Below, in pieces: positions 1-10,364 of a stretch of 64,000 nt of DNA. The translations under genes were made by a program, and so were the position numbers. Position 1 is the first letter of the stretch. Each line of letters begins with the position of its first letter. The notes under the pieces were generated by a model. It worked only from the letters and a program-made list of their open reading frames with translations, ran no database searches and was not told the DNA's origin. Source of the stretch: CAVYOD01 sp963770045 (GTDB taxonomy: Bacteria > Acidobacteriota > Aminicenantia > Aminicenantales > CAVYOD01); the NCBI GenBank assembly GCA_963770045.1, contig CAVYOD010000019.1, positions 146,831 to 210,830 on the forward strand, given 5' to 3'.

Positions 1-2976
1 GTATTCGTGTCGTACCTTCTGTTCATGATGGCGTTGTTGAAGAGGTTAAACGCGTCGGCCATGAGGTAGATCCTGCCGGTATCTCCGATCTTGATCATCT
101 TTTCCAGCCTGGCGTTCAAGTTCCAGAAAGTGGGCAGCCTGAACGTCCCGAAGTAATCCAGATAGACGGTTTTGCTTCTCTCCAGTCCGAGGATGCGTGA
201 ATTGTTGATGGTCATGTAGTGAGGATTGATGTGGCCTTCCCGGGCGGTGAAAGTCGCGGAGAGGTTGAAGCCCATCGGAAGTTGGTAGAGACCTTCGAGC
301 TTGACCATCCATCTGGAGAAGACATACTGGCTGATCTTGCCGCTGCCGGCTCCCGAGGGACTGGGAGAACACCTGTCATTGATGGGCCCAGATCTGGGTC
401 GGGTCGGGTGTAAGCCCGACTTATCGAAATGCTGCTTCTGGTATCTGTAGGAGAGAGAGCCATCCAGCATCCACTTGTTCGACAAGCCTCTTGGTGATTC
501 TGAGGTCGGCGCCGTAATACTGTTGGTTAAAGCCGGCGCGCGGCCCATAATAAGTGAAGTCGGTCCCCGACAATGCTCGGATTCAGAACATACCAGTCTT
601 TCCCTGCCCCGATGCCCATATCGATCCCTAGTGAAGAGAGGTCTGGCACCTGTCCGGCAATCATATAATCATCGGCATTTCGAATATGGCCCGTATCAGG
701 ATAGTAGGGACTCTTTCCCAGCGGAAATTGTCATATTTTCTCCAGGTCAGGTCCAGAGCCACGGCGAAGTCGGTCAGGATTTCCCTCTCCAGGGTGACGA
801 TGGCTTCCCAAGTATTCTGGGAATTGGTGTTGGGATCAATGGTATAGCGGGATTTGCCAACAGTCTGGGGATTATCGAAATCGTAGCCGCCCCACATATA
901 ATACTGGGAAATGTCCAGATTGTGACGGATAACGTTCCCCGACGCATCAAAGGCAGGGAGAGCAGCATAGGTACTCGGATCGTACCAGAAGAGCTCACTG
1001 AGGTCCGCTTTCCCGTCGCCGTTGTCAAGCCACCAGAAATCCATCCAGCCGCCGGTCCCTTCGGGGAAGTAGTAGTTGGCTTCGGCTGTTCCCATGAATT
1101 CGCCGTAACGGGCGAAGGAACCTTTCAGGATTGTTTTTCCGTCCCCGGTCACATCATAGGTCAGACCCAGTCTTGGACAGAAAATACTCCAATTGTAGCT
1201 GCCGAATCTTGCGGGTATGCTAAGGCCAGGCATGGCCTTGTCAATGGCATCTTTGGCCGCTGGTAGTGAAGTAGTTTGTCCAGACCGGATTGTTGTTCAC
1301 GCGGCTCATTGAAAGGGACGCAGAGAGGGCTTTTGCCAATCATAGCGCAAGCCGAGGAGCAGGTTCAGCCGGCCGACCGTGATCGTGTCATTGACATAGC
1401 CGGCCCAAGCTTCGACCTTCGATGTCGGTATTATACCAGCCTCGCCACGTGCTGATGTACTTGATCCCTGGAACGAGGTCCGGGACACCGTCACCGGTGA
1501 TATCCAGGGTCGGGATAATTGTAATTGTAATTGTAAAGCGTATTGCCTGGAGTCGAAGAGTCGGTCGTTGTGAACCTTCTTGAATATTCGACACCGAACT
1601 TTATGTCGTGGCTCACGCCCAGCAGATGGTCGTTGAAATAATTCGTGTAGAAGTTGAACTGGAGCATGGGCCTGTTGGTGAGGTAATAATAGTAGGAATT
1701 GTTCGTAAATGTCCGTGGTGATGTCATGGCCAACCCACTTGTCCAGGGTCTCATTGACCATCGGCAAGAAGCCAAATCCGGCGTGGGAATAGGCAAACTT
1801 CAGAGACATGAGCAGGTTATCGCCGAACATGTGCTCATCCTGGGCTTTCCAGATCGGGGTCCCGAAATGGAACCTCTGGGTCTGATGATAGCCGCCCGGG
1901 AAATTGTAGGTGGCGTCTCTTCCGAATTTCTCTTTGTTCCCGCCGTGGAAAAAGATCTCAAACCTGTTCTGGGGAATAATCTGAACGTTGAGCTTGGCCA
2001 CATAGTTGGTCAGAAGAGTATCGTCGGCCACGCCATAGAGGTTATTGGTCTTGATGTCCTGGACACCATAGGAACCCCACAGCCAGAGTTTATCCTTGAG
2101 GATCGGTCCGCCAAGGTTAAACCCGTAGTCTTTGATGCCCCTAATGATGTTGGTGCGCGCGATTCCCAGGCTCGAAAGCTTGCTCGGGGAGTAGGCAGCC
2201 TGGAAAGTGGGGTCGGTGACATAAAATCTGTCCGCCCAGATTGACCCTGTTGCCGCCGCGGCGGGTGACCAGGTCCATGGCGACGCCGCCGGTCTGGGAG
2301 GTGATGTCTCCGCCGCCGGTCGTGACCCTCATCTCTTCAAAGGCGTCAAAGTCATAATAGGTCGGCGAAGCTCCGATGGCCGACGGGTCGGTCACGAGGA
2401 CTCCGTCCACGGACCACATGTTCTGGCCGGAGCTCCGCCCTTGGCAACAAAGTAAGCCTGCTGGCCGGAGTCCGTGCCGCCGAGGTTCTCTCTATCAACG
2501 GTGACGGAAGGAACCATCTGCAGGACGACCCAGGGGTCTCTGGCCGTGGGCATGGACTGCAGGATGTCCTGGGTGACGTTCTGGCCGACCGAAGTCTTCT
2601 TGGTATCGACAACGGGAGACACGGCCGTGACCGTCACCTGTTCCTCGATGACGCCCATTTCCATCTTGATCTCGAGGTTGGTGTTGCCGCCGATGACGAC
2701 GATGATGTTTTCTTCCGTCCTGGTCTTGAACCCGGTCAGTTCGGCTTTGATCTTGTATTCTTTGGACGGGGGCAAGGACAAGAACCGGAAGGTCCCTTCG
2801 GCGGTTGAGACCGTCGTCATGGCCGCCCCGGCGGGCGGCAACAGGGTTACCGTCACCCCGGGCAGGGGGTTCCCTTCCGGGTCAACGACCTTGCCGGAGA
2901 TGTTCCCTGTTCTGATCTGAGCAGTCAGGGAAACGGCAAGTAGAAGCACAAAAAGCAAAATTAAGCTCTTACGCAA
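1..2976 (-). CDS. TonB-dependent receptor with carboxypeptidase-regulatory-like domain (frame broken by indels; 3' end off the window)
   Basis: Outer-membrane receptor thought to import large substrates with TonB energy. Translation starts at a TTG (2974-2976) placed five bases after a strong AAGGAGGT; no ATG is nearby. Residues 1-20 form a signal peptide ending SLTAQ, followed by a carboxypeptidase-regulatory-like repeat (GNISGKVVDPEGNPLPGVTV) and a plug domain. Beta-barrel sequence continues to the left edge, where the C-terminal NAIMNRRYDTN lies. The frame is broken near 2405, 2230, 1700, 1505, 1430, 1320, 660 and 370; joining the pieces gives a coherent receptor of roughly 1,000 residues. 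Most shifts are single extra bases, so sequencing error is as likely as pseudogenisation. The substrate is unknown. Confidence 0.8.
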
Positions 2977-3630
2977 ATTGACCTCCTTTTAATCCTCCTC
3001 AATGTCAGGGGTTAAAAGTTTAAACCATTCCCTGGAGTGAACTCTCTCACTCCACCCTTTGCTGAAGCACGTTTCTGGCTGATTTATTCTCACCTCCTTC
3101 GATGGATAGAAATTAAGGTTCATTCCAGCCAATTGATATGCAATCTCTATGCCAGAAGGTCGAGTTTTTATATGTTGTTTATTTTAAACAGATTATTCGG
3201 CAGGCCGAAATACGTAATATTTCAGAAAGTCCAAATTTTTGGATTACTGTTCAAAAGAATGGAAAATAAAAGTGAGTTAAAATCCTCGAAATAACTCCCC
3301 TCAATATCAAAATTCAAAGGAAAAAGAAGAAACACGAGATTTTTAGCCTATTTTTCTCTTTTAGTCTATGAGAGTCCCGCAGTTATCGGACAGCCGGCAT
3401 GCTGGGAGAAGAGCCCCAAGAAAAGGACCAGATCGCACAAAGTCAACTCCCTGGACATAGCCGCCTGGAAGAGGCCGTAGCCGAGGCCGCCTCTCTCCTT
3501 CAGATAATCAACATGCGTTTACGGCCGCAAAGATGAAGAAGCGGCCGACGCTAAGCCTTGACGACGGATCGCGGCCTCGGATATAGTCTGTTCCGGAAGT
3601 CAAAAAACACGGATCGCTTGGAGGTGACAA
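2977..3630. other. intergenic region upstream of the first TonB receptor
   Basis: A comparatively AT-rich stretch (about 3100-3360) with no convincing gene. It holds a palindromic site at 3230-3246 that is also found upstream of the second receptor, and an inverted repeat GAAATA-cgtaa-TATTTC at 3207-3223. From about 3400 to 3540 the base composition rises to coding-like values and short open stretches exist, but none resembles a family I recognise; it may be a gene remnant. Confidence 0.4.
3230..3246. promoter_or_regulatory. palindromic operator-like site shared by both TonB receptor upstream regions
   Basis: The core TCCAAA-TT-TTTGGA has six-base arms around a two-base spacer. A closely related 18-base palindrome occurs at 8134-8151, with the common string AAATTTTGGATTA allowing one base of length variation. 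The site lies about 255 bases before the TTG start at 2976. A DNA-binding regulator site is inferred; no cognate regulator gene is visible in the window. Confidence 0.35.
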
Positions 3631-3814
3631 ATGACTGGCGGGGGGGTCCGAAGCCGCGATTGCCAAAGACCGGTTGCTGTCTCTCGACTTCTTCCGCGGG
3701 CTGACAATGTTTCTCCTGATCGGAAAGAGCACGCTCATCTATAAGCATCTCGTTGACCCCACGCTGGAAGACACGCCCATTCATGCGATCGGAGTCATCC
3801 GAGCAGGGTGGTGA
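3631..3814 (+). pseudogene. 5' remnant of a DUF5009/heparan-alpha-glucosaminide N-acetyltransferase-like gene
   Basis: The peptide RLLSLDFFRGLTMFLLIGKS followed by LVDPTLEDTPIHAIG matches the characteristic N-terminus of the membrane acyltransferase family related to heparan-alpha-glucosaminide N-acetyltransferase (COG4299), proteins of about 370 residues. Family similarity stops after HAIG, and a TGA at 3812-3814 ends the frame after about 55 residues, so the gene is truncated. A good start (ATG 3631 after GAGGTGA) is one base out of frame across a run of seven G at 3640-3646; six G would restore it. The next gene starts at once downstream. Confidence 0.6.
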
Positions 3815-3817
3815 GCC

Positions 3818-4474
3818 ATGACTCATCGAAGTCAGGCGAGGAAGTCTCTTCTTACGGCAGCCGGGGCGCTTCTGACCCTCGTTTTCCTGGCCTCGTGCGG
3901 CATCAACCTGATGCCGACCAAAGATGCCTGGTACGCGCAACACTACTCTATTATGCAGGATTTCGAGCGGAGGGCGTATCGCACGCTTTCAGAAATCGGG
4001 AAAAAAGACTTTCAGAACCTTTTCTGGACCGTCAGAGATCCCGATTCTAAGGCGATCTTCCAGGAAAGGCTGAGCTATATCTTGACTGCCTACAAGCGCG
4101 AAAATGCGCGACAGCCCTGGAACACGGACAGGGCGAGGATTTATCTTCTCAATGGGCCACCGGCCTCGATCGACATCGATCAGAACACAAGTTGGGGCAC
4201 CCAGCTCAGCCGGCCGGCCAAGGAGACCGTCGACCGCAGCAACGAAGATGTCCAGGCCTACAGGGCAGAAGTCTGGACGTATTCCTTCCGGAAACAATAC
4301 ATCAAGTACGCTTTCACTTTCGTCGCCCCCAATGAATGGAAGATGGCGCCTGCCCTTATCTCCGGAAATAAGTTCATCGGCGAGCTGGAAGACTACAACA
4401 AAATCGTGACCTTCGGCATCCACGACCCGGAGGGATACATGCAGAGCTTGCAAGCACTCGAAAAGAAGAAATAG
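3818..4474 (+). CDS. GWxTD-domain lipoprotein (short, divergent)
   Basis: A 218-residue predicted lipoprotein with signal LLTLVFLASC and lipid-attachment Cys27. Residues 101-115 (WNTDRARIYLLNGPP) correspond to the diagnostic segment of GWxTD proteins, here with the leading Gly-Trp partly changed (QPWNTD). The domain is known mainly from Acidobacteriota and relatives and has no established biochemical role. This copy ends soon after the domain, unlike the longer paralogue at 8269. It follows the acyltransferase remnant by four bases and converges on the receptor gene at 4752. Confidence 0.75.
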   Translation: MTHRSQARKSLLTAAGALLTLVFLASCGINLMPTKDAWYAQHYSIMQDFERRAYRTLSEIGKKDFQNLFWTVRDPDSKAIFQERLSYILTAYKRENARQPWNTDRARIYLLNGPPASIDIDQNTSWGTQLSRPAKETVDRSNEDVQAYRAEVWTYSFRKQYIKYAFTFVAPNEWKMAPALISGNKFIGELEDYNKIVTFGIHDPEGYMQSLQALEKKK

Positions 4475-4697
4475 TCTACGTCCATCTCCCGAGGCGCTTT
4501 TCTCCCTTCAGATAGCCAGTTTATACACGGTAAGCTAGAAACGGGGAGGTGATTTCTATCCAAGGATTGCATAACGGCACAGCCCCGCGGATTCCTTCCC
4601 TTAGCGAACGGAGCCGGCTCTGCGCGTGTGTTGGAGTCGCGATCTCAAGCCGACGGAAACAGGAGCACTAAAACCCAAAAGCTGCGGGAAAATAAGA
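4475..4697. other. intergenic region between convergent genes
   Basis: About 220 bases of mixed composition between the GWxTD gene and the terminator of the minus-strand receptor. I see no open frame with a ribosome site and no recognisable RNA. Confidence 0.4.
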
Positions 4698-4724
4698 ACC
4701 CGCCCCGGCCGGGCCGGGGCGGGT
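4698..4724 (-). terminator. intrinsic terminator of the second TonB receptor gene
   Basis: A perfect 13-base inverted repeat (arms 4698-4710 and 4712-4724, arm ACCCGCCCCGGCC) closes around a single G. On the minus strand it is followed by the T-rich TTCTTATTTT. It lies about 30 bases after the stop codon of the receptor gene that ends at 4752. Confidence 0.75.
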
Positions 4725-4751
4725 CTGTGATGTCACGGGTATTGGTTCAGA

Positions 4752-7700
4752 TTAGAACATGAATTTCAATCCGAGACGAGCTTGGAACGGGGCGAAGAAG
4801 GTGCCGGGGAGACCGAACGTGCCGTCTTTTGCGGCGGTGGGACTAGGCTCCCACGTCTTGGTCAAGAGAGCGGCGTCGCCGGGCGTGACGTTGTCCCTAT
4901 AGACGTTGGTGTTGATGTAGATGGGGGTTTCGACGTTGAAGACATTGCTCAGGTTGACGCTGAACTGGAGGACATTTCGGCCGCCCAGCCGCCAGCTATA
5001 CTCGACATAGGTATCCGCGTAGTACAGGAAGGGGGTCCGGCCGAGATCGGCGCGGTTGAACGGGTAGTAGCCGGGGCCGTCGACGTTCCAGGAAGTGCTC
5101 AGCGGCGTGCCGCTCATGGCCTGCATGACCGCGCCGACAGTCAAGCCCATGGGGAATACGTAACTGCCGTAGAGTTTAAAAACGAGCGGCCGGTCGGTCG
5201 GCAGAGGACCGTCAATATAGTTCAGGTTTTTGTCCTGCTGGAACTGCCACAGGTCGAAAGAGCGCTCGCCGTTCGGGTTATTGCGGCCGGCTTCGTCGGA
5301 GTTGGCCAGGCCGGAGTAGTTTCCGGTCAGCCGGCTCCAAGTGGCCGAGAAGCCCATGAGCCAGTTGTTGCTCAGCCGCTTCTCGCCGCCGACGTTCACG
5401 CCCCAGTACTCGCGTTTGCCCTTCGGCACAGCCGGCACTCCCTCGGGCATCAGGCCAGCGGCTTTGGCCTCGGCATACTTTGCCTGAATGAAGGGAGAGC
5501 CGAGATTGGTGTAATAGTATGTCTCACCGATGCCCGGAAGAACAACGCCCTGGTCATCGATGGCGTAGAGAACCGACTTGTTCACGATGCGCAGGGAGAC
5601 CGAGAAGTTCTCGAAGATCTTCTTGTCCACGCCGAAGGCGATTTCTCGCTGGGTGAAGGGTTTTATGTTGGGGTCGACTAGGTTGAAGGAAGGGGCGCGG
5701 AAATCCAGGGTCGCCAGATGCGTCCCGGGATAGTTGCCGTTAACGCCGATCTTTGTGAAATCAAAATCGTCAAGGGTGTAATAGGCGCTCTTCCACTTGA
5801 ATCCGCCGAAGGCGTTGGCCGCCACATCGAGCTTCATGACGTCCTGGTAGATGGCGAATGAGCCGTAGAACTTGAGGCTCGAGTCGCCGAAGGCGTCATA
5901 GACAAAGCCCAACCGGGGCGAGATCTTCTTATTGAAGGGGAAGTTGATGGCCTTGATGCTGGCGTACAGCGGGTCCTGGCTGTAGCTCGGGATGTACTCT
6001 GACTCGGCGCGGACGCCGGCGTTGATCGCCAGTTTGCCGGCGATTGTCCAGCTGTCCTGGGCGTAAAAGGCCCACTGGTTGCTGAACGCCTTATAGACAG
6101 AGCCATAGGGGCCCGTGTCGGCGTTTCCACGGACAGCATACCAGCCGTATTTGCCGCGGCCATAGTCCACGCCATACGCGCTCAAGCTCTGGTCCCAGGC
6201 AAGGTAAACGATGGGTGCCTGGCCTCCCTGATCGATGTCCTCGCCCTGGCGGATGAACTGGCCGCCAATCTTGAAAGCGTGTTCGCCACCGAGGTTGAGG
6301 AAGTATGTCAGGTCGAGGTTGGCGTTATACTTCTGCCGAACGGTCTTGACGATACCCAAGACGTTTCCGCGGGGAAAGTTCTGCCAGCTGGGGCCGTGCT
6401 GGAGATCCGCGGGGATCTCCGGGAACATGAGGTTGTTGCTAGAGGCGTAGCTGTAGGGCTGTTCCATCCGGAAACCGTAGTACGGGCTCGTTGAGGGCCC
6501 CGGGACCTGGTTGTTCTGATTCGTCCGCCAGAAACCGCCGCGGACGCTGACCAAAAAATTGTTGGAGACGGTCAAGTCGGCGATGGCGCTGGCGCTTATG
6601 TTTGGGTAGTTGAAATCGTAGTCATCGTAGTTCAGCGTGGTGCTCGCGTCATAGGAATTGGGAAAGCCGCTGGCGCCGCCGCGGACTATCGACAGGTTAT
6701 TGATGAAGCCGGCGCTCACACGGAGATTCTTGAACGGCTGAGCCGAGAGCTTGGCCTGGACGTTCCAGTCCACCTGCTTTTGATGGACATCCCTATTAAG
6801 GCTAGTACTGAGGTTCTGAATGCTGTAGTCGAGTGTCCGGGTGTAATTGTTATAGTTGGGGATGGCCGAACCAAAGAACCAAATCCGGTCCCTGATAATG
6901 TAGCCGCCTAGGTTGAACCCGGCTTCGACGTTATACCACTTCTGCTTGCCCACGTACTTGTCCCATGGGTAGAACAGGGCAGACTGGTTCGCCGACGTGT
7001 CGAACCTGTTGTACTGGAGGATGTCGCGGCGCCGGGCCGTCAGGGCTTCGTCATTGTAGTACGCCAGAACCTCGCCGTGGAACTCGTTTCCCCCAGACCT
7101 GGTCAGGACGTTGACGACGCCGCCGAGCGAGCCGCCGTATTCGGCGTTGTAGCCCGAGGATTTGAAGTTGACCTCTTCGACGAAGTCGAAGTTGACGCCC
7201 TGGCCGCTCGAGCCATTGATGAGGTTTGTCGTGCTGATGCCGTCGACATACCACATATTCTCGGCACCGGAGGCGCCATCGACGGACTTGCCGGCCAGCA
7301 AGGGCTCATCGGTGACGCCGGGCACCGTGACAAGCAGGGAGTCAAAGTTGCGTCCCTTGGGCAGGAGCGTGAAGACCTGCCTATTCATTGTAGCGCCCCG
7401 GGCCGTGCTCTTGACGTCGATGAGCGGCGACTGGCCGATGACGGTGATCTCCTCGGCGATCGTGCTGGTCTTCAATGTGATGTCAAGAGTCACGGTCATT
7501 TCGGCTGTGACAATGATTTCCTTCCGGACGAGTGGCTGGAATCCTGTCAGAGTGTATTCAATGGAGTATGTGCCGGGCGGAAGGGCGAACAAGCGGTAGG
7601 CGCCCTGGGCATCCGTCACCGCCGTGGCCGTGCCGACCAGGCGCGGACCTTTGGCGGTAATTGAGACGCCGGGCAGAGGTGCTCCCTGATCGTCAAGCAC

Positions 7701-7799
7701 TTTTCCGAAGATTTGTCCCGTAGCCCGCTGAGCGGAAAGCGTGCCGGCAAGAAGAAGCACGCAGATGGCCAGCAGGAAGACGGGTCGCAATTTGTTCAT
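4752..7799 (-). CDS. TonB-dependent receptor with carboxypeptidase-regulatory-like domain
   Basis: An intact 1,015-residue outer-membrane receptor. The start is ATG 7797-7799, preceded by AAAAAGGAGAAG; an upstream in-frame start at 7856 would add 19 residues before the signal peptide and is rejected. Residues 1-23 are a signal peptide (LLLAGTLSA), about 29-110 a carboxypeptidase-regulatory-like fold (GKVLDDQGAPLPGVSITAKG), and about 115-250 a plug with NMWYVDGIST and GGSLGGVVNVLTRSG. The rest is a beta-barrel ending LGLKFMF with a terminal Phe, as usual for outer-membrane barrels. It resembles the broken receptor at 1-2976. No SusD-like partner is adjacent, so a glycan role is only possible. 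Confidence 0.9.
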   Translation of the reverse strand: MNKLRPVFLLAICVLLLAGTLSAQRATGQIFGKVLDDQGAPLPGVSITAKGPRLVGTATAVTDAQGAYRLFALPPGTYSIEYTLTGFQPLVRKEIIVTAEMTVTLDITLKTSTIAEEITVIGQSPLIDVKSTARGATMNRQVFTLLPKGRNFDSLLVTVPGVTDEPLLAGKSVDGASGAENMWYVDGISTTNLINGSSGQGVNFDFVEEVNFKSSGYNAEYGGSLGGVVNVLTRSGGNEFHGEVLAYYNDEALTARRRDILQYNRFDTSANQSALFYPWDKYVGKQKWYNVEAGFNLGGYIIRDRIWFFGSAIPNYNNYTRTLDYSIQNLSTSLNRDVHQKQVDWNVQAKLSAQPFKNLRVSAGFINNLSIVRGGASGFPNSYDASTTLNYDDYDFNYPNISASAIADLTVSNNFLVSVRGGFWRTNQNNQVPGPSTSPYYGFRMEQPYSYASSNNLMFPEIPADLQHGPSWQNFPRGNVLGIVKTVRQKYNANLDLTYFLNLGGEHAFKIGGQFIRQGEDIDQGGQAPIVYLAWDQSLSAYGVDYGRGKYGWYAVRGNADTGPYGSVYKAFSNQWAFYAQDSWTIAGKLAINAGVRAESEYIPSYSQDPLYASIKAINFPFNKKISPRLGFVYDAFGDSSLKFYGSFAIYQDVMKLDVAANAFGGFKWKSAYYTLDDFDFTKIGVNGNYPGTHLATLDFRAPSFNLVDPNIKPFTQREIAFGVDKKIFENFSVSLRIVNKSVLYAIDDQGVVLPGIGETYYYTNLGSPFIQAKYAEAKAAGLMPEGVPAVPKGKREYWGVNVGGEKRLSNNWLMGFSATWSRLTGNYSGLANSDEAGRNNPNGERSFDLWQFQQDKNLNYIDGPLPTDRPLVFKLYGSYVFPMGLTVGAVMQAMSGTPLSTSWNVDGPGYYPFNRADLGRTPFLYYADTYVEYSWRLGGRNVLQFSVNLSNVFNVETPIYINTNVYRDNVTPGDAALLTKTWEPSPTAAKDGTFGLPGTFFAPFQARLGLKFMF

Positions 7800-7978
7800 A
7801 GATCTTCTCCTTTTTTCTTCATCCTGACTATGCGCGGATGATAGAATCTGAACCAATCCCCGAGAGAGCGAGCCGGCTCGCTTGTGCCGGACGGTGTCGT
7901 TCTCTCCTCCAAAAGCCTAAAATAATTCATCAGGTCATTTAGCCTCCTTGCATAAATTTCCTCACTTATCATTTTTAG

Positions 7979-7999
7979 ATTGGCAAGAATTGTGCCAAT
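7979..7999. promoter_or_regulatory. inverted repeat ATTGGCA-N7-TGCCAAT
   Basis: A perfect seven-base inverted repeat with a seven-base spacer sits in the divergent intergenic region, about 180 bases upstream of the receptor start. The size and symmetry suit a dimeric regulator. No regulator is encoded nearby and the role is inferred. Confidence 0.4.
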
Positions 8000-8133
8000 C
8001 TGGCATATTGCCGTCGAACTAGGAGATACCGAGGCGCCCGCCTGATTATCAGACAGTACACAAGATTCCCTCGATGAAAGCTGGTTTTTTCCCTGACATC
8101 GATATCGGCACAAAATCCATTTTTCCGTATAAG

Positions 8134-8151
8134 AATCCTAAATTTTGGATT
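8134..8151. promoter_or_regulatory. 18-base near-perfect palindrome, counterpart of the 3230 site
   Basis: AATCCTAAATTTTGGATT is palindromic except for one pair. It shares the core CC(A/T)AAATTTTGGATTA with the site at 3230-3246. It lies 335 bases from the receptor start at 7799 and about 120 bases from the GWxTD start at 8269, so either gene could be its target. Confidence 0.35.
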
Positions 8152-8268
8152 ATTAAGGCCCGAAGTTACTGCCTTTCCTCCCTCACACGGCAACGATATG
8201 CGTTGGCATGGTGTTCTTAAAATGTGCCATTACTGAAACATCTCCAGTTGTGCTAAAATGAGAACATC

Positions 8269-10364
8269 ATGAGACGCTTCCCTATCATCATCTTTGGTTT
8301 TGTTCTGATCATTACGGTTGCCCTCCTTCTCCCGGCCTCGGCCGGGGTCCAAGCAAAGAAAAAAACCAGTAAGGACCTTCCTCCGCAGTACCGAAAGTGG
8401 CTTGACGAAGAGGTCGTTTACATCATCACGCCAAAGGAGAAAGAGGTTTTTCTTCAGCTCGAAAGTGACCGCGACCGCGAGATCTTTATTAAGGCCTTCT
8501 GGAAGCAGCGCGACCCCACGCCGGAAACAGAAAAGAACGAGTTCCGAGAGGAACACTATCGCCGTATCGCTTACGCCAACCAGTGGTTCGGCAGGAACTC
8601 CCCGGGGCCCGGCTGGCGGACCGACATGGGCCGCATCTACATCATCCTGGGAGAGCCGAAGACGATCGACCGTTTCGAGAACCTGACCCAGGTCTTCCCG
8701 ACGGTCATCTGGTTTTACTCGGGCCTGAATTCTCCCGGCCTCCCGTCGAGCTTCAACGTCGTTTTTTTCAAGCCGGAGGGAACGAGCAGCTATGTCCTTT
8801 ACAGCCCGATGAAGGACGGACCCCAGAAACTTCTTATCCATTACGCAGGAGACATAACGGACTATGAGAGCAGTTACCGCGAGCTGATGGACATTGAGCC
8901 GGTGATCGCGAGCGTCTCGCTCTCTCTCATCCCCGGCGAGCCGATGATGACTCCCCGGCCGACGATGTCTTCGGACATTCTGCTGGGAAACCGCATCCCG
9001 TCGGCGCCCTTCGAGAAGGTCAAGAGCGATTACGCCGAAAAGCTCCTGCGCTACAAGGATGTCATCGAAGTCGAATACTACAGCCAACTACATCGACAGC
9101 GAGGCCATGATTCGAGTCTATCAGGATCCGGCGGGTTACGCCTTCGTCCACTACCTCATCGAGCCCAAGCGCCTGACGTTCGATCGGGTCGAGGACCGTT
9201 ATCACGCCGACCTCGAGGAGAATGTGTCTGTAACTGATCCGCAGGGCCGGCTGGTCTACCAGTTTAACAGGTCCGTCCCCTTCGACATGACCGAGGGGCA
9301 GTTGGCCTCAATTCGGGGTAAGCTCTTCAGTTATCCAGGACCTCTTCCCCCTCGTCCCCGGGTCCTACAAAATCTCTGTTCTCCTCAAGAACCGGGTTTC
9401 GCGGGAATTTACATCCGCCGAGGCCAGCCTTTTTGTGCCCGCGCCCGGAGCGTTCACGCTTTACTCGCCTTGCCTAGCCAACAGGGTCGATAAGGCTTCC
9501 CGGTTCCGCGGACAAAGCAAGCCATTCCTGTTCGGCAGCCTCCAACTTACGCCTTCGCCGCGCAACGATTTCCTTCCCGGCGAAACGCTCTCAGTCTTCT
9601 TCCAGCTCGAGAACGCGCCCCAAGACGTCAGGAACGGTGGCCTCGTCGAATATACAATCTTCAGGGAAGACGAAAAGGGCCCGCAGACCGTCCAAACGCT
9701 CACCAGGCCACTCGCGGAATACCCGGACCTGACGAGCGTCCTCCAGGAATTTTCGTTGGCGAACTATCAGGCGGCAAATTACGTCCTGCGGATCTCGGTC
9801 CTGAACACTGCCCGGACCCAGCTCATCACCGCCGAGGAGCGTTTCTTTGTGACACCGGTCCCCAGTCTTTTGAGGCCTTGGGTGCTCTCCGTCCCGCTGC
9901 CGTCATCGAGCGCGCCCCAGTTCCTCAACATCGTCGGCACGCAGTACATGAACAAGAAAGACCTGTCCGAGGCGCGTCCCTTTCTCGAAGCCGCTGTGCG
10001 GCGCGAGCCAAACTCTGCGTCCTTCGCCCTCAATTATGCCCGGCTTCTGCTCGAGCTCAAGGACTTCGCCGGTGTGAAGGCTGTGGCCCAGCCCTTCCTG
10101 GCAGACGAGAGGAAGTGGGAATTCCTCGAGCCCGTCGGCAGGGCTTCCCAGGCCCTGGGCGAGTATTCGCAAGCTATCGCAGTCTATAAGGATTATCTCG
10201 CCCACTTCGGGGCCAATCTGAACGTCCTGAACGCCGTCGGTGAGTGCTACCTCCAGCTCGGGGATTCGGCCGATGCTCTCGCCGCCTGGGAGCAATCGCT
10301 CAAGATCGAACCGAATCAGCCGAACCTCAAGGAGAGAGTCCAGGAGCTCAGGCAAAAGAAATGA
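8269..10364 (+). CDS. GWxTD-domain protein with C-terminal TPR repeats (two indels)
   Basis: A protein of roughly 697 residues once two frame breaks (about 9080 and 9335-9345, each one extra base) are joined. Residues 1-26 form a signal peptide. The GWxTD domain holds FWKQRDPTPETEKNEF (78-93) and the signature GWRTDMGRIYIILGEP (115-130). A middle beta-rich region follows. The C-terminal part has tetratricopeptide repeats, for example VLNAVGECYLQLGDSADALA. The paralogue at 10361 starts inside its stop codon (ATGA), so the two are co-translated. Function is unknown; an exported or periplasmic protein with a protein-binding tail is the reasonable reading. Confidence 0.8.

Larger units (their letters stand above)
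7800..8268. other. divergent intergenic region with two palindromes
   Basis: This 469-base gap separates the minus-strand receptor from the plus-strand GWxTD gene at 8269. It contains the inverted repeats at 7979-7999 and 8134-8151, and AT-rich stretches able to hold promoters for both directions. No gene is evident in it. Confidence 0.5.

Noticed and set aside
3037..3294. 85-codon plus-strand frame upstream of the first receptor
   Set aside because: AT-rich, no ribosome site, overlaps a regulatory-looking palindrome and resembles no protein.
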